Origin: Colius striatus
Lineage: Eukaryota; Chordata; Aves; Coliiformes; Coliidae
Assembly: GCF_028858725.1 (NCBI RefSeq)
Contig: NC_084761.1
Span: 95,319,971 to 95,383,970, forward strand
Length of the DNA: 64,000 nucleotides
Direction: 5' to 3'
Shown here: piece after piece, positions 1 to 12,074 of the stretch
Layout of the letters: each line of letters opens with the position of its first letter
Numbering within the stretch: the first letter of the stretch is position 1
Position numbers and translations under genes: made by a program
Notes under the pieces: model-generated
Told to the model about the DNA's origin: nothing
The model's database searches: none
Seen by the model: only the letters and a program-made list of their open reading frames with translations

Positions 1-2323
1 GCAACGTGACTTAGAGTGAGGATTTTTCATTGTGTGAATGTTTGTCCTGAGGCTTTTTGATTGTTTATTTGAACAAGCATACAAAAAGAATGAAGATATT
101 ACTGGAATAATATCTTAATTCTTGTTCCCTGCCTTTCTCATTTTCTAGGACTGCATAGACACAGTACCATCCACCTTCCACATGCATTGAAAAGAAAGAT
201 TCAGTTTGCAGTCAAGTGTCTGAATAAACAAAAATTTTTATTACTGTTTTCAGGCAGGTATTCAACAGTTTTCATCAAAATTAACCAAGAGATAATCAGG
301 AGGCTGAAGTCCAGTTCCTGAAGTGAAGAATCACAGAAGCAATTCTGTAACCATTCTACCTTAACCTTCCTATATGCTTCCCTCAGTGTTTTATCTTGTA
401 GCAGGGATTTTTATTGCAGAATTAGCATGATTTTAACTCATCTTTGTAGCCATATGCAAGCTCCCAATTAACGACATTACCTCCTATCCATATGCTCTTA
501 GTTTTTCTTACCATGTTTGTTTTGCACATTGCCAAGAGAAGAAGGTTAAAGTGTGCTCTAAGAAACAAGTGCAGTCAGGTTTCTGCTAGCCATGGGTGGG
601 TTATCCAGCTGGCTCTAACAAAACCCTGCAAACACATGGAAGCCAACTGAAGTCTGGCAAAGCTTATGAACCTTACCGGTTCCAGATCTAACTTAAATGT
701 CTCTATACTATGCTTTGGGGAATGGAAAGGATTTGTTAATCCCATCTAATGCTAACCTTGACAGACTCCAGTTGGCTTTACACAGTTCCATGAGGTTTTT
801 TTTCTTCATACTGAATACCCCAGCTTTTGATACTCTAAAGATTTACTACCCTTGCATTAATGCAACTGAGATATTTCTTGACCTGAGTTGTCAGTGTGAG
901 TTATGGGATCCAAGAGGCAGGAGATTTATTCCTTGTGTTTTATTGGGTGTTTGATGTTTTGGAAAGGGAGGACTTCCATTGTCCCACTCCAAAAAGATTT
1001 TACGTTCACTTGCCTGGAGCCAACTGCTGTAATTTGATGTAGTTTCATTGAAGTCAGTGGAGTTATGTCAGGAAACCAGGTTACAAGGGAGAAGATTAAA
1101 TGCCAAATACTCATTTCATATTATTCTTGATCTTTCGTTAACATATGCTATTTCTACATTTGCTTTTCTAAGATGATATATTCCAACTATTTTCTTGGAA
1201 CAGAAAATGGAGAAAAGAGGGATTCCTATAAATATACATGAAATCACTTATTCTACACAATTTCATTTCCAATAAACTTTAAAAAACTATAAACCAAATG
1301 GTACTAATTTCAATTAATGTTATATGATTTTCTGCCTTATTCCTTTTGAAACTAAGACATGATTTTTAACAAAATATTCCTCCTAAACAAAAAGATATTC
1401 TTTTTAATTTGGTATGGTGTTGACTTATGTAACCTCTTAGTTTTCCAAGGAAGTGCTCCATTTATAATTTTGACAGAAAATGCGTGTGCTATACTAATTT
1501 TTTAAAGCTGCAAATCTAAATTAATACTTTTTTTACTGAGATGGTTTTGACCCGCTGTACATTTCACCTGAGGGAAAAATGAAAAACATTGAACCAATAA
1601 ACTAAAATCAACTTTTTAAATTCCTCTTATAATTACCAGGTTTAACTGCAGAAAAGGAATACACTGAAGTATGTAATTTGGCAGTTCTTCAACACTAGGA
1701 GTTAAGAAAAAAGATAGTTTTAAAAAGTCAATGTAAATATCAAAATAAAACAAAACAAAGGATTTTCTTTTCAAAACATTGAATTTCTTTGTGGTCTACA
1801 GAAGTCCAACTCATCAGTAGTGGAAAAGACTGATATACATACCATACATAACACTGAGGTGTAAGATATAAAGAAATAAGCGATTACTCTGCTATCCCAA
1901 AAGCAGCTAGGTCAAGGAAAGAAGAAACAAGTGGGTGAGGCATTTGATATTAACCTGGGGACACTCATCTTCCATTCTCTCCTACATTGTGCAAAAAAAA
2001 ACCCTCAAAGAGAGGCTCATTTTTCAATGCTGTCATTTCTCAAAGTTACATGTTTTTCACAGACAGATCTGAGACAGAGGAAGCGATACCTGAGAGTTTT
2101 CTCCTAATAGAGACTAGTGGCAAGCTCGTGTTCAGAGCAGCAACAGTGGATCTATTAACTAACTGAAACATCATGGTACTTGAAGAGATACAGTCTGAAC
2201 ACACTGGTGTTTCATAAACTGCAAGTTCAAGCAGGCAACCTAGAGATATTGGAGGTGGTAAAACCACAATTCTGCTATAACACCATTTAGTGAGTACAGG
2301 AATGAACTTCAGGTTGAACTTAA
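1..2323. other. Unique AT-rich DNA, no gene seen
   Basis: Open frames here are short, start at arbitrary ATGs and show no recognisable domain. I saw no repeat family, tRNA fold or exon with convincing splice context. Confidence 0.6.
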
Positions 2324-2906
2324 TGTGCTGATTTTGGCTGATATAGAGTTAATTTTTGTCATAATAGCTAGTATGGGGCTCTGTTTTGGGTTTTTTGCTA
2401 AAAACAGTGTGATAATACAGAGATAGGTTTGTTATTGCTGAGCGCTGCTTGCAAAGAGCCAAGGCCTCTTCTACCCCTCACCCCACAGCACTAGTGAGCG
2501 GACTAGAGAGTACAAGGAGTTTTTGGGGGACACAGTCAGGATAGATGACCCAAGGGATGTTCCAGACCCTGCTGTCATGCTCGGCAGATAAAGCTGAGGA
2601 AAGGAGGAGGAAATGGGGAACATTCGGAGTAATGGCATTTGTCTTCCAGTCAGTGTTTGGAGTGATGGAGCCTTGCTGTTTTGGGACTGGCTGAACAACT
2701 GCCTGGCTGTTGGATGTAGTGAATGCATTTTTTGGTTTGCTCTGCTTGTGTGTATGGTTTTTGACTGACCTGTTAAACTTTCTTTACCTCTAAGTGACTA
2801 TTCTCACTTTAACACTTCTTATTCTCTCCCTCATTCTACTGGAAGAGGCATGAACAAGTGGCTGTGTGCTGCTTAGTTTCCAGTTGAGTTTAAACCACAG
2901 TAGACA
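2324..2906 (+). mobile_element. Solo LTR, avian ERVL-like family A (copy 1)
   Basis: A roughly 580-bp segment with the organisation of a common avian ERVL-like LTR: a TG start, a TATA-like AGATAAAG near 2586, an ATTAAAC-type element followed by CTTTACCTC near 2774-2792, a stretch matching the GGGGGAGTGA-type region in decayed form, and an end near TTTAAACCACA. The copies at 6613-7198 (+) and 27708-28268 (-) share this layout. No gag, pol or env remnant adjoins it, so it is read as a solo LTR left by recombination. I could not find a matching target duplication, so the ends are good to about 10 bp. It is diverged and has lost most CpGs. Confidence 0.75.
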
Positions 2907-5867
2907 GAAGCAAGCATAAATACAAAGAAATGACAGCTATTAATTTTTAACTCCTCCAAAGTAAAGGCAACATAAGATTGACTTGCAGTGAAAGTTAAGT
3001 CACACCTTTAACAGGCAGACATGAATATTCTCAAGATGTTTCAAACATCATTCGGCCTTTCATTCATCAATGCTTGAAAATAATAAAGATTGCAACTCAT
3101 TCAAGGGTTTAATATCATGTAGACAATCTGAATATAACAAGGACTTCATTACCAAGGAACCTAAAAGATGGATAAAAATTGAGTGCTACTACCAGTATAC
3201 ACCAGAAGGTTAACTTTGTAATGCTTAACAGCATCCTCAATTGGAACTGTGTCAGAGAGAAAAGAGAGCAGGAAGAACTGAACCTCTGGGAATTCACGAA
3301 CTGATCACCCCTTGTAGTTGAGGGAAATCTATTTGCAGAAACAAATTGACCTTGCCAGCTACATAGAGACACAGATGCTAAATGATGTAACCGGGCTCCA
3401 AATCTGCTGAATCATATGTAGCTCTTGCAGCAGTGAAGAAAATGGTGGAGGCTATTTTTACTGTAGTAAAGGACATTTTTGATGAAATAGAAATCTCTCT
3501 GTTGAATTCTCAAAAGATATCTAATGTGAGTAATTGACATATTAGAAGTCTATTGCTTAGTCCCATTATATTTTATAACTTTATTAGCTTACCTATTCTG
3601 TATTGTGTTCACAGGTTTGTATTAAAATATACACATATACACACACACACACACACACACTTTCACTCTTCGTGGTACCAAAAGAACAATCGAAGTTATT
3701 GATCCTTACAAGTAAAAAAGTAGTAGAAAAAGAAGAAGTAACCTCACCTGTAGACAATATGAAACTGAAAACACAAACCTAATCTATCGTTTAGCTTCTC
3801 ATGGTTTTAGAGTTTTTTTTTCCAGAATAATTAATTTTTAATAAAACCTCAGATTTCCCCACATTTGTAACAAAACCCATTTTGTAGGAGAAATTAGTTT
3901 GATGTACTTTAAAAATGTCTGAAATATTTTTAGTGCACTGAAGTTGCTGTGCATGGTAAAGAATGGGGATGGTGAGCTCAGGGGTGAGTCTGGACCAGTT
4001 CATGGAAGAGAAATCCATTGCCAATTGCCAAATGCAAAGCCAGTAGTGTTTTCTATGTCAATACCTGGGGCTATTGATATATTGGATATAGGATATTGAT
4101 AGAAAGCTTAATATAAACTGCTCCTGTTCTATCACTCTTTCTTAGGCATTTGGTTTTAGCTACTACTGCAAACAGGATTCTGGTTTATATTGACTTTTGA
4201 TCTGGACCTAGAAAAACTCTTATGTGTCATTTAAACTTAGGAAATATCAGTTACACAGTGGTTTATGTTGATTTAGAGAAAAGAGTATCCCATTAATATA
4301 ACATATCATAAAAGTCAAACCTGGAGTTTAATATTCTATAAATCCAAAATATTAATATGCATATCTTATTCACTGCTACATGTGTCCTAGAACTTTTCAA
4401 ATAAGGACTTTCTCAATCTATTCCTTATTTGAAGGTATCTTTATTCAATATTTCTTTTTGTTTCATTAGGAAGGACTGGCTTTGATCAAATATAGCAGGG
4501 CAAAGCAAAACTCAATTGAATCACAAACCTGTCTGCCTGTTGCAGCATTCCAGATTCTTCCTGGTTTTATGGAAGGTGTAGAATTAGGTCAGAAAAACAA
4601 CCTTGAGGACTTTGTTAAAAAATATTCTAGTAGATTTAAAGACAATTATGTGTAGGTAAATATTGTTACAAACTCAAAAAAACTACTAAATTCTCTAGCT
4701 ATAGTAAAAATCAAAAGTGGCCAAATCTTAGGCAGATTTCTCTCTCTCTGGGAAGCTAATTAAATAGATACATACACACATTCCCCCCCTTCTCATTAAA
4801 AGTCATTGCTTCAAATATTTTAATATTGCCTTTCTTACAAGAAAATGGAAAATTACAAAAGCATGTTAATAATATCAGAAGTTATATTTATAAGCTTACT
4901 TTTTTCCAAGGGACTCAGGGCACTACACAGACAACTACAGCCAATTCATAATCACACAAATTATTATGAATGCATATTATTAGTTAATTAGAGAAAAAAA
5001 GTCTAATCCCCTAAATTCAATTAAAAATAAACAAATGTGGTATTATTAAAAGCAAACAGTGGAGTTAAGCAAGAAGTTGATTGTCTTAATGTTGCTTCAG
5101 GAATTTAAAAGGCATTTTAAATAATTTTTGTGATTTATTTAACTTTTGGGATTTTTTACCTTAAAAGGTATGTGGTAGAACTTTCAGACATCTCAAATTG
5201 TCATGAAATATTTGCATGTTTGAAAATTATCCACAGACGGAACGGAGAATGCTTACTCCAGGCAGCTGGGCTTTCCGCAACATGTGTCACTCTTCTTAAC
5301 TAGGGAACAACTTCAAGTTGTCACCAAGAAAGACACATTCCCTTCCAGAATTTGTGTGTAAAAATCAGGGCTGCCAGCATTTACCTGTGTCTCTTCAAGA
5401 CGTACATTTTGAAATGTTTTCCTATATCCATTTAAAAAAGAAAAAATGGAGTCAGACTTCATTGCTGCAGCGGAAAGACTTCATAAATATTGAAGTTTTT
5501 GGTAAAGGAGTTAATTTACTCTGCTTTCTGGTGAGTTATCTTCTGATAAAAAAGGAATTATTTGTTTTTGGGCCTTTTCCAGAAGTTGAGAATCCATCAA
5601 ATCTTCTCTTCTTTTTTACAGATGGCCACACTATTCAAGTTGTGCTATTTGAAAATAAAATGTCTAGCTTCACTTTTCTGATTTGTGTTACACAGATGTT
5701 GAGTATGTTTATTAAAGTCAAGTCTTGGGGATTTAGACAGGGTGGAATATGATGCATTTCAGTTAAATTTACACATAGACAGCAACAATGTCTAACTCTA
5801 GTTACATGGGATCATTCCATTGTTAGAGGGGAGAAGTAAGAACTTCAATAGCTTGTTTCATCTCATC
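2907..5867. other. Unique DNA between LTRs
   Basis: About 3 kb of AT-rich sequence with one CA microsatellite. It separates two same-strand solo LTRs but carries no retroviral internal sequence. The longest open frame (5318-5752, 144 codons) has no recognisable domain and is not called as a gene. Confidence 0.55.
3631..3660. repeat. (AC)n microsatellite
   Basis: A 30-bp run of AC dinucleotides with one AT interruption near its left end, followed by TTTCACTC. Confidence 0.95.
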
Positions 5868-6065
5868 TATTCAAGCTTCATGAGTTTCTGTGGAGCTACT
5901 TTTGCTTGGTAACAGGGAGAGGATGCTGCAGTGTTGCCCCTGTAAGCAGTTCTTGAAACTTCCTTTGGCTCTGTGGCAGATCCACCTCCAGCCAGGCTGG
6001 GCCCAGCTGGTACCTCTGAGATTGTTATTGAACAAGGAAAACTGAAAAGTGAAAGAGTGGTACAA
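5868..6065 (+). mobile_element. Fragment of long ERVL-like LTR (family B)
   Basis: This segment aligns by eye with 47007-47180 in the same orientation. Shared blocks in the same order include TTTTGCTTGGT, GCTGCAGTG, GTAAGCAGTTCT, CTGGCTCTG and GGTACCTCTG/GGTGCCTCTG. The order fits the upstream (U3) half of a long avian ERVL-like LTR, including the region just before its promoter. The remainder of that LTR is not visible on either side. Both antisense open frames across it are incidental. Confidence 0.6.
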
Positions 6066-6612
6066 GTTTCATTTGATCTTGCCACTTCATAACTGGAGAC
6101 TTTCAATTCAAACTATTTTAACTCTGTTAAAAAAATGAAAAAGGAGGAAAATGTATTTCAAATGCTTTCACTGCCTTTTAATACTGAAGAGTTTAGAAAT
6201 TTTATCCATTTTAATTTCTCTTCAGCTGAACAGATTTTATTAATGCAAATTTGATGGTCCTCAAATACTTTACCTATTCTTATTTGAAAAAACAGTCACT
6301 TTAGATGGTCTTTAGAACAATTGTTCATAGGGAAGTTTTGTTTTCTTTAAATTAAAGCAAAAACACACAAAAATGTGGGACTATAATAAAGAAATATTTG
6401 AAAGAAATTTCTAGCAGTGATATTGTCTTTAACACCAATGCAACAGTTAAGTGGCACTTTTATTCTTTATTTTTTGGCTTAGGCACATTGAAATTTTTCA
6501 GAAATGGCTGTTCAGTATTGGTAACAAAATATTTAAATACCAGATCCCAGGCATCCCCATAAGATGGCAAGAGGAAGAAAATCAGCCCTATACTGCCTAA
6601 TGACTCTCTAAC
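6066..6612. other. Unique AT-rich spacer
   Basis: No repeat or coding signal was recognised between the LTR fragment and the next solo LTR. Confidence 0.5.
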
Positions 6613-7198
6613 TGTACTCATTCTATCTGGGATAATTTTCTTCAGAGTAGCTCCTCTGGTACTATGGTTTGTATTTGTGACTAAGATAGTATTGATGTTT
6701 ATTTAGGTGATGTTTTGGTTATTTTTACTTACACAGCATCAAGGCATTTCCTACTCCTTATTCTGCCCTACCAGTGAGTGGCTTGAGGGTGCACAAGATG
6801 CAGGGAGGGGGGACAGCGAGAACAGCTGACCCCAACTGACCCAAGGGATGTTCCATTCCATATTAAATCATGTTCAGCAGTAAAATCAGAGAAAGAAGAA
6901 AGAATGGGGGGTTGTTTGGAGTGATGACATATTCCCAAGTAATCGTTACATGTGATGGAGACCTGCTTTACTGCAGCAGGAAACTAAATGTCTGTTTGCC
7001 AATAGAAATTGGTCAATGAATTCCATATTTTGCTTAGTTTTTGCATGTAGATTTTGCCTTACCTATTAAACTGTCTTTATCTCAACCCACACTGTTTTGC
7101 ACTTCTAGGCCATTGCTTTTCTCTTCTATCCCAGTGTGGGGGAGTGAAGGAGCAGATGTGTGGGTCTCAGCTTCCTGTTAGGGTTAACCCTCAATACA
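6613..7198 (+). mobile_element. Solo LTR, avian ERVL-like family A (copy 2)
   Basis: This is the best preserved member of family A in the window. Landmarks: TTTTCTTCAGAGTAGCT near 6637, AGCTGACCCCAACTGACC near 6823-6842, TGGAGTGATG near 6917, ACCTATTAAACTGTCTTTAT near 7060-7080, and GTGTGGGGGAGTGA near 7133 leading to a GGGTTAACCC end. The ATTAAA at about 7064 is the likely polyadenylation element of the LTR. No internal retroviral sequence flanks it. No matching target duplication was found, so the termini are approximate. Confidence 0.85.
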
Positions 7199-7893
7199 AA
7201 CACACAGTTTGAGAGGTGACAATATCACTGCTCTGATTTATCCTGTGATTCAAAAGAATGTATGAACACATAAAGATAAGAGGGAGGAAAGATGACAGCT
7301 CCCTTTTAAATGCAACCTATTTTGGGTAAACAACTTGTCCTTTCACCATTTCAATGTTAAATATACACTTCAACATACAATCAACAGGAGAAGTGACTAA
7401 ATCCAAAAGAAATGGAAAGAAAACATTTCAATAGCAATTCTTTTACTTTACCATTTTTTCTCCCTTTCTTCCTGGATGAAACCAATTTCATTTTCTGAGC
7501 CTGAAACTACACTGTAATCTCAAAGCCATTTCTATTCTTTGTGCTGGAACACAGAGATTGCTGGTTACACCTGTTATATATTTTTTCACCTTCTGTAAAA
7601 CAGAAGGCTTGCAGGAGTACTATTTTGACAAAGATTGAAAAGAAACCAAGAGACAGAGTCAGTATATAAGTGCTTTAAAATCTTGTGTGTGGTGTATAAA
7701 AATTGTGTTACAGCATAGTCATCTGACTGGAAAGAAATATGATTACTGTCTCTATGTTAAATTTCACTTAAAAATAAGAAGACAAACTAACTGCATACAG
7801 CCCTGAAGCATACAAGATTTGGGTCTGAATTTCAGGGAGAAGAAAAAAAACATCTCCACGGACAAAATTCAAACAAGAAGGCACAGAAGCACG
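7199..7893. other. Unique DNA
   Basis: AT-rich sequence, no element recognised. It directly precedes a CR1 3' end. Confidence 0.5.
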
Positions 7894-8367
7894 GGATCAT
7901 AGAATCTTTTTGGTTGGAAAAGATTTTTAAGATCACTGAGTCCAACCACTAACCTCACACTGTAAATCTCATCAAGAAACCATGTCCCTCAACACCTCAG
8001 ATACATGACTTTTCAATATCTCCAGAGATGATGACTACCACTTTCCTGAGCAGTCTGGGACAGGGGCTGATAACTCTATCGGGGGAAAAAAAAATTAATC
8101 TTCAACCTAAATCTCCCCTGGTGCAACATGAAGACATTCCCTCTTAGCCTGTTATTCATTACTTGGAAGAAGAGACTGATCCTCATCTCACTGCAGACTC
8201 CTGTCAGGTAGTTGTAGAGTGATCATGTTCCCCTCCAGCCTCTTCCTCTTCAGACTATGCACCTCCAGCTCCTCATCAGACTTGTGCTCCAGACCCTTTC
8301 TCAGCTCTGTTGAGTGCCTCTGGACATGCTCCAGCATCACAATGTCCTTTTTGTAGTGAAGACCTTG
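7894..8367 (-). mobile_element. CR1 LINE, 5'-truncated, old subfamily
   Basis: Read on the minus strand this ends in the CR1 3' terminus (GGATCATAGAATC at the left edge) followed by the GTCCAACCACTAACCTCACACTG block of the older CR1 type. The body runs leftward from the region encoding the end of the reverse transcriptase. Indels break every frame. The 98-codon minus open frame at 8188-8484 is part of this relic and its flank, not a gene. Confidence 0.85.
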
Positions 8368-8525
8368 GCCAAAGGAAATGCATTTGAGGTATCTGACATG
8401 ACTTGAGCAAATGAAATCACCACTGTCTATGACAGATTCAAAATTAATCACAAGTAAAAATGAAAAGCAAATAGAAGGTCTCAATTTATTTGCCCATGAT
8501 AAATCCTAAAGTTAAATGCCAATGG

Positions 8526-8586
8526 TGAACCAGATGATCTCTATAGGTCCCTTCCAACCCCTACCATTCTATGATTCTATGATTCT
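8526..8586 (+). mobile_element. CR1 LINE, 3' tip only
   Basis: About 60 bp, from CCAGATGATCTCTATAGGTC through CCTTCCAACCCC to two and a half ATTCTATG tail units. An extreme 5' truncation. It lies 160 bp from a CR1 in the opposite orientation. Confidence 0.85.
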
Positions 8587-10593
8587 CAGTGAAGTCAGCA
8601 GTAAGGAGGGTGATAGGCTAGGACTTAATATTAGAAAAAAAACATCACAACTCTATATTTTTATTTTTATGCAGTTCATGATCTTATTCTAGATCTTGAA
8701 TAATGAAGACCATTTAGTCTTTTTATCCCATCATTATGAAAAGGAATGATTATGACTTTGCCTGCCATTACCCATTGGCATGAAATGTAACCCTAGTCTA
8801 ACAGTCATTCACACTGGCATGAGGTGAAAAAAAGGTCCTGTTTGAAGGAATAGCTTTTCTACTAGGTGTCCAGATTTCACCTGATAAACTCTCAGACATG
8901 GCTATGATACGAGTCCATTCTAAACACCCTTCCATAATACAGATGTAGAGTTATGTCTCTGTTCTCAAAACAGACTTGCTGTTCCAGAGAGAAATAGGCA
9001 CAAGATGTGTCAGCTTTTCCTAAAAAGAGACTGACTTTTCAAAAGTTGGCTTAGACAACTACTTTTAGGAAGAGTAAAAATATCATGAATCATCACACTC
9101 TCTTTTTCATATCTTCAAGCACTCTTTATCACAGAGGGCACTAAGAAATCTGGCTTAGATCAACTATCCTCCTTTTAGAAAATTACAGATGAACAAGAAG
9201 AATTCCAGTCTTTTTACTGGAAGGTTGCCTTTGTAGCATTTCAGAGTTTACAAGTAAGAATACAACAGCACTTTAAAGAACAAGTGGACATTTGGCGTTG
9301 TTTCCTGGATGACCTACTGGAGTGACCTCCCAGGACACATTGTTTTGTTCCACTTTTTTCTTCCATTTCGGTCAGCTCTAAACCTATTTCCTTAATTAGG
9401 GACATGAACTCAGCTGTTCAGATTGCTGTGGTAGCCAAACCAGTCTATAGATTCTGCTCTAGGAATATCAAAATCTGCAAAATAAATGATTGGCACTATA
9501 AAGCAAGATAATATTTTGTATCAGATAACTCTTCTATAATGTGGCATGATGGATGCCATAGGTTTTGCATTTTATGAACAAATCTACTATGTCAATGAAC
9601 CCAATCATGTGAGAAAGACTGTAGAAATGGGATTATCCCTTTGAAAGAGAATAGAGAATTAGAGACTCTCAGAGCTTTCTCAAAGAGTTTAATAGAGAAT
9701 GATATCCCCATTTTAACAATTTATAAGATGGTTTAAAAAGCAATTTTAGAAAGACTCTCATTTTCTATTACACTCTATAGGTTTTTTAGAGTAATTCCTA
9801 AGGAACTTGATATTTCCATTTCTATAATTTATGCATAGTTCTGTAAAAGTTTCCTGGTTTATTCTCTCTGAATCCAACAGGCTTTTCCAGAGGATTTGTA
9901 GCTTCTATTTTCAATGTATTCAATTTTGGAAGAACTGGGGTTTTTTTTGTTGTTGTTTATTTGTTTAAAAAAAACACACCAAAAAAAATCTGCTATCATA
10001 AAATCCGAAGTGCTTATTAAAGAGTTAAAAGAATTCGCAGTCTTCCTCACTCCTACATTTCTGACAAGATTCAGATTCAGATTCAGATTCAGATTCAGAT
10101 TCAGATTCAGCTGTTGTTAAGTCTAACAGTCGCAAAAATTAATTGTATTACTTAAAAAATCAGAAGAAAGAGAAGAAGTCCATTGTACTTGATACATCTG
10201 GGACAGCACAAGGTAAGCTGTGCATAGTGTGCTGTGCACAATGCATCTTATCTCAGATGAATGGCCAAAGCATCTGGAAACATATGGCTTAAGCAAATTG
10301 AGAGAATCTAGAGCTGTTTACTAATGAAGAAAAACCAAGCAGACAAAATCAAATGTATTAGTCCATCACTAAGTAAAGGGCACTGTATGACAGCAACAAA
10401 ATAAACAGATAAATCAGTAAAATCCAGTAATCCTGCCAAATAAATCACAGGCTCAGTGACAATTAAATGAGGTCTGCTTTGACTTACAAATAGCATCATG
10501 CCTTTCCAGGCTAAAAAAATGCTTTGTAAAACCATCCATGCAAATGTGTAACTTTAAATCATCCGAATTAGGAAACAATAGATGGCATTAGCA
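8587..10593. other. Unique DNA with one hexamer repeat
   Basis: No gene or mobile element recognised apart from the GATTCA array. The two opposed open frames around 9859-10120 are short and featureless. Confidence 0.5.
10068..10110. repeat. (GATTCA)7 hexamer tandem repeat
   Basis: Seven perfect GATTCA units plus one base, with no interruptions. Translated, it gives an alternating Arg-Phe run. The unit is neither the vertebrate telomere hexamer nor the CR1 tail octamer. The perfect copies suggest recent slippage. Confidence 0.95.
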
Positions 10594-10690
10594 ATCTGTT
10601 CTAGTACAAGGTGTCCCTACCCAATGCAGTGGAGCTACAACTAGATATTTAAGGTCCCTTCCAATCCAAATCATTCTGTGATTCTATTAT
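10594..10690 (+). mobile_element. CR1 LINE, 3' tip (old)
   Basis: CTGTTCTAGTACAAGGTGTC, then ACTAGATATTTAAGGTCCCT and an ATTCTGTGATTCTATT tail match the terminal 100 bp of the CR1 type that contains a GTGTCCCT-CCCA block. Diverged and heavily 5'-truncated. Confidence 0.8.
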
Positions 10691-11803
10691 TTAATATGAA
10701 AGAGAAAAGTAATTTGGCAGGAAGGTCAAGGGTTCTTAGGACTGTTGCTTTCCCACACTTTTTTAAAAGACTAAGCCCAGTAAAGATCAAATGATCATGT
10801 GATCAAGGGTCCTCACAGATTGTTGGCCCAGATGTGAAGTAAATTTCTGTGTAAGAAGCAGGTTGACACTTATTCAACACAGCTAGGCATTGGTCTCAGC
10901 TCTTCCTAATAAATCATCCACTGTTTAAACTGCCCATCACGTTGTAACATTAACAGTCATGCTAAGGAACATGAAAGCATCATGTTGTAGGAATAAAAGT
11001 TTCATAGTAGTACTAAAAGGAATTTAGAAGTCAAATCAAGCTCTGATGCCCAGAAGTAGTCAAATAGATCTGCTTTACATCATTTTACATGGTATTCCAT
11101 CTGCAGAGCAGCATATGGATTTACACAAGCAAAGTACTTTTCTTCAAAAGCCTTCTTTTTTTTTTTTCTTGGACAAAGTGTAATTAACAAGTTTAAATCT
11201 TTAGAATCTACTTAATTCTTATATTCAAAGTAGAGTCATCCAATCCAATCAGAGCCTACAAAACCAGTAAAAATATTATGCCTTCATGTTGTGGCTAAGA
11301 CAGCTTTTCACTACAGACATGACTGAAAGCATATTGTGAGTGTGCTATTAATACATTGTTCTGGTATATATTCCCTAATGCTTACAGGAAAGAAAAAAGA
11401 CTGATCTTACTATACATAAGTTTGGAAATATGTCTTTATCATCTGAGGTGCTTATTTGTTTACCTTCAGCTAGCAGCTTCAAACTGTATAATAGAAAGAG
11501 AAGAGCTCAGCTTTGTTTTTGTTAAAAGTACAGAAATTCCTATCAGTTTAGAACACAGCAGTCTTACTGGCTTATCCCCTCCACCACCACAATATTTTTT
11601 GCATAGATTCTTTCAGAAAGGCAAGTATGCTAGATTATACCTATGCTACAGTAGTGCTGTTTCTTGAAATATGGAGTAGTAGAGTTAGAAAGTCCCACTG
11701 TTCTGGTTTTCAAAAAACCTGAAATAAATGGAAAAATATGGCATTAATTTCTGAACTGCTATCTTCTTGGGCATAGCTCCATGGAAGAATTACAGGGTCA
11801 TAT
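10691..11803. other. Unique DNA
   Basis: No repeat or gene recognised. A frame of 103 codons at 11356-11667 has a run of prolines and no known domain, and is not called. Confidence 0.5.
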
Positions 11804-12074
11804 TTCACAGAATCACAGCATCTTAAGGGTTGGGAGGGACCTCCAAAGATCATCCAGTCCAACCCTCCTGCCAGAGCAGGATCACCTAGAGTCGGTCACA
11901 CAGGAACTCATCCAGGTGAGTTTTGAATGTCTCCAGAGAAGGAGACTCCACAGCCCATCTGGGCAGCCCCTGCCAGTGCTCTCTCATCCTCACAGGGAAG
12001 AAGTTTATCCTTGTGTTTATGTGGAACCTCTTATATTCTATCTTGTATCAATTATCCCTTGTCCAATCATTGGA
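11804..12074 (-). mobile_element. CR1 LINE 3' end fragment
   Basis: Starts with CACAGAATCACAG (antisense CR1 tail), then GGTTGGGAGGGACCTCCA and ATCCAGTCCAACCC, and runs to CCCTTGTCCAATCATTGG. It shares the CCAGAGCAGGA-CACCTAGAG block with the copy at 41545-41770, so these two belong to one subfamily. The plus frames across it are incidental. Confidence 0.9.

Noticed and set aside
5318..5752. 144-codon plus open frame
   Set aside because: No recognisable domain and AT-driven composition. It is the length expected by chance in a 64-kb window; no splice or promoter context.
2324..7198. A provirus bounded by two LTRs
   Set aside because: No primer-binding site, gag, pol or env similarity in the interval; the LTRs look independently decayed and have no matching outer duplications.
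10068..10110. Interstitial telomere repeat
   Set aside because: The unit GATTCA/TGAATC is not TTAGGG and cannot be derived from it by a single change.
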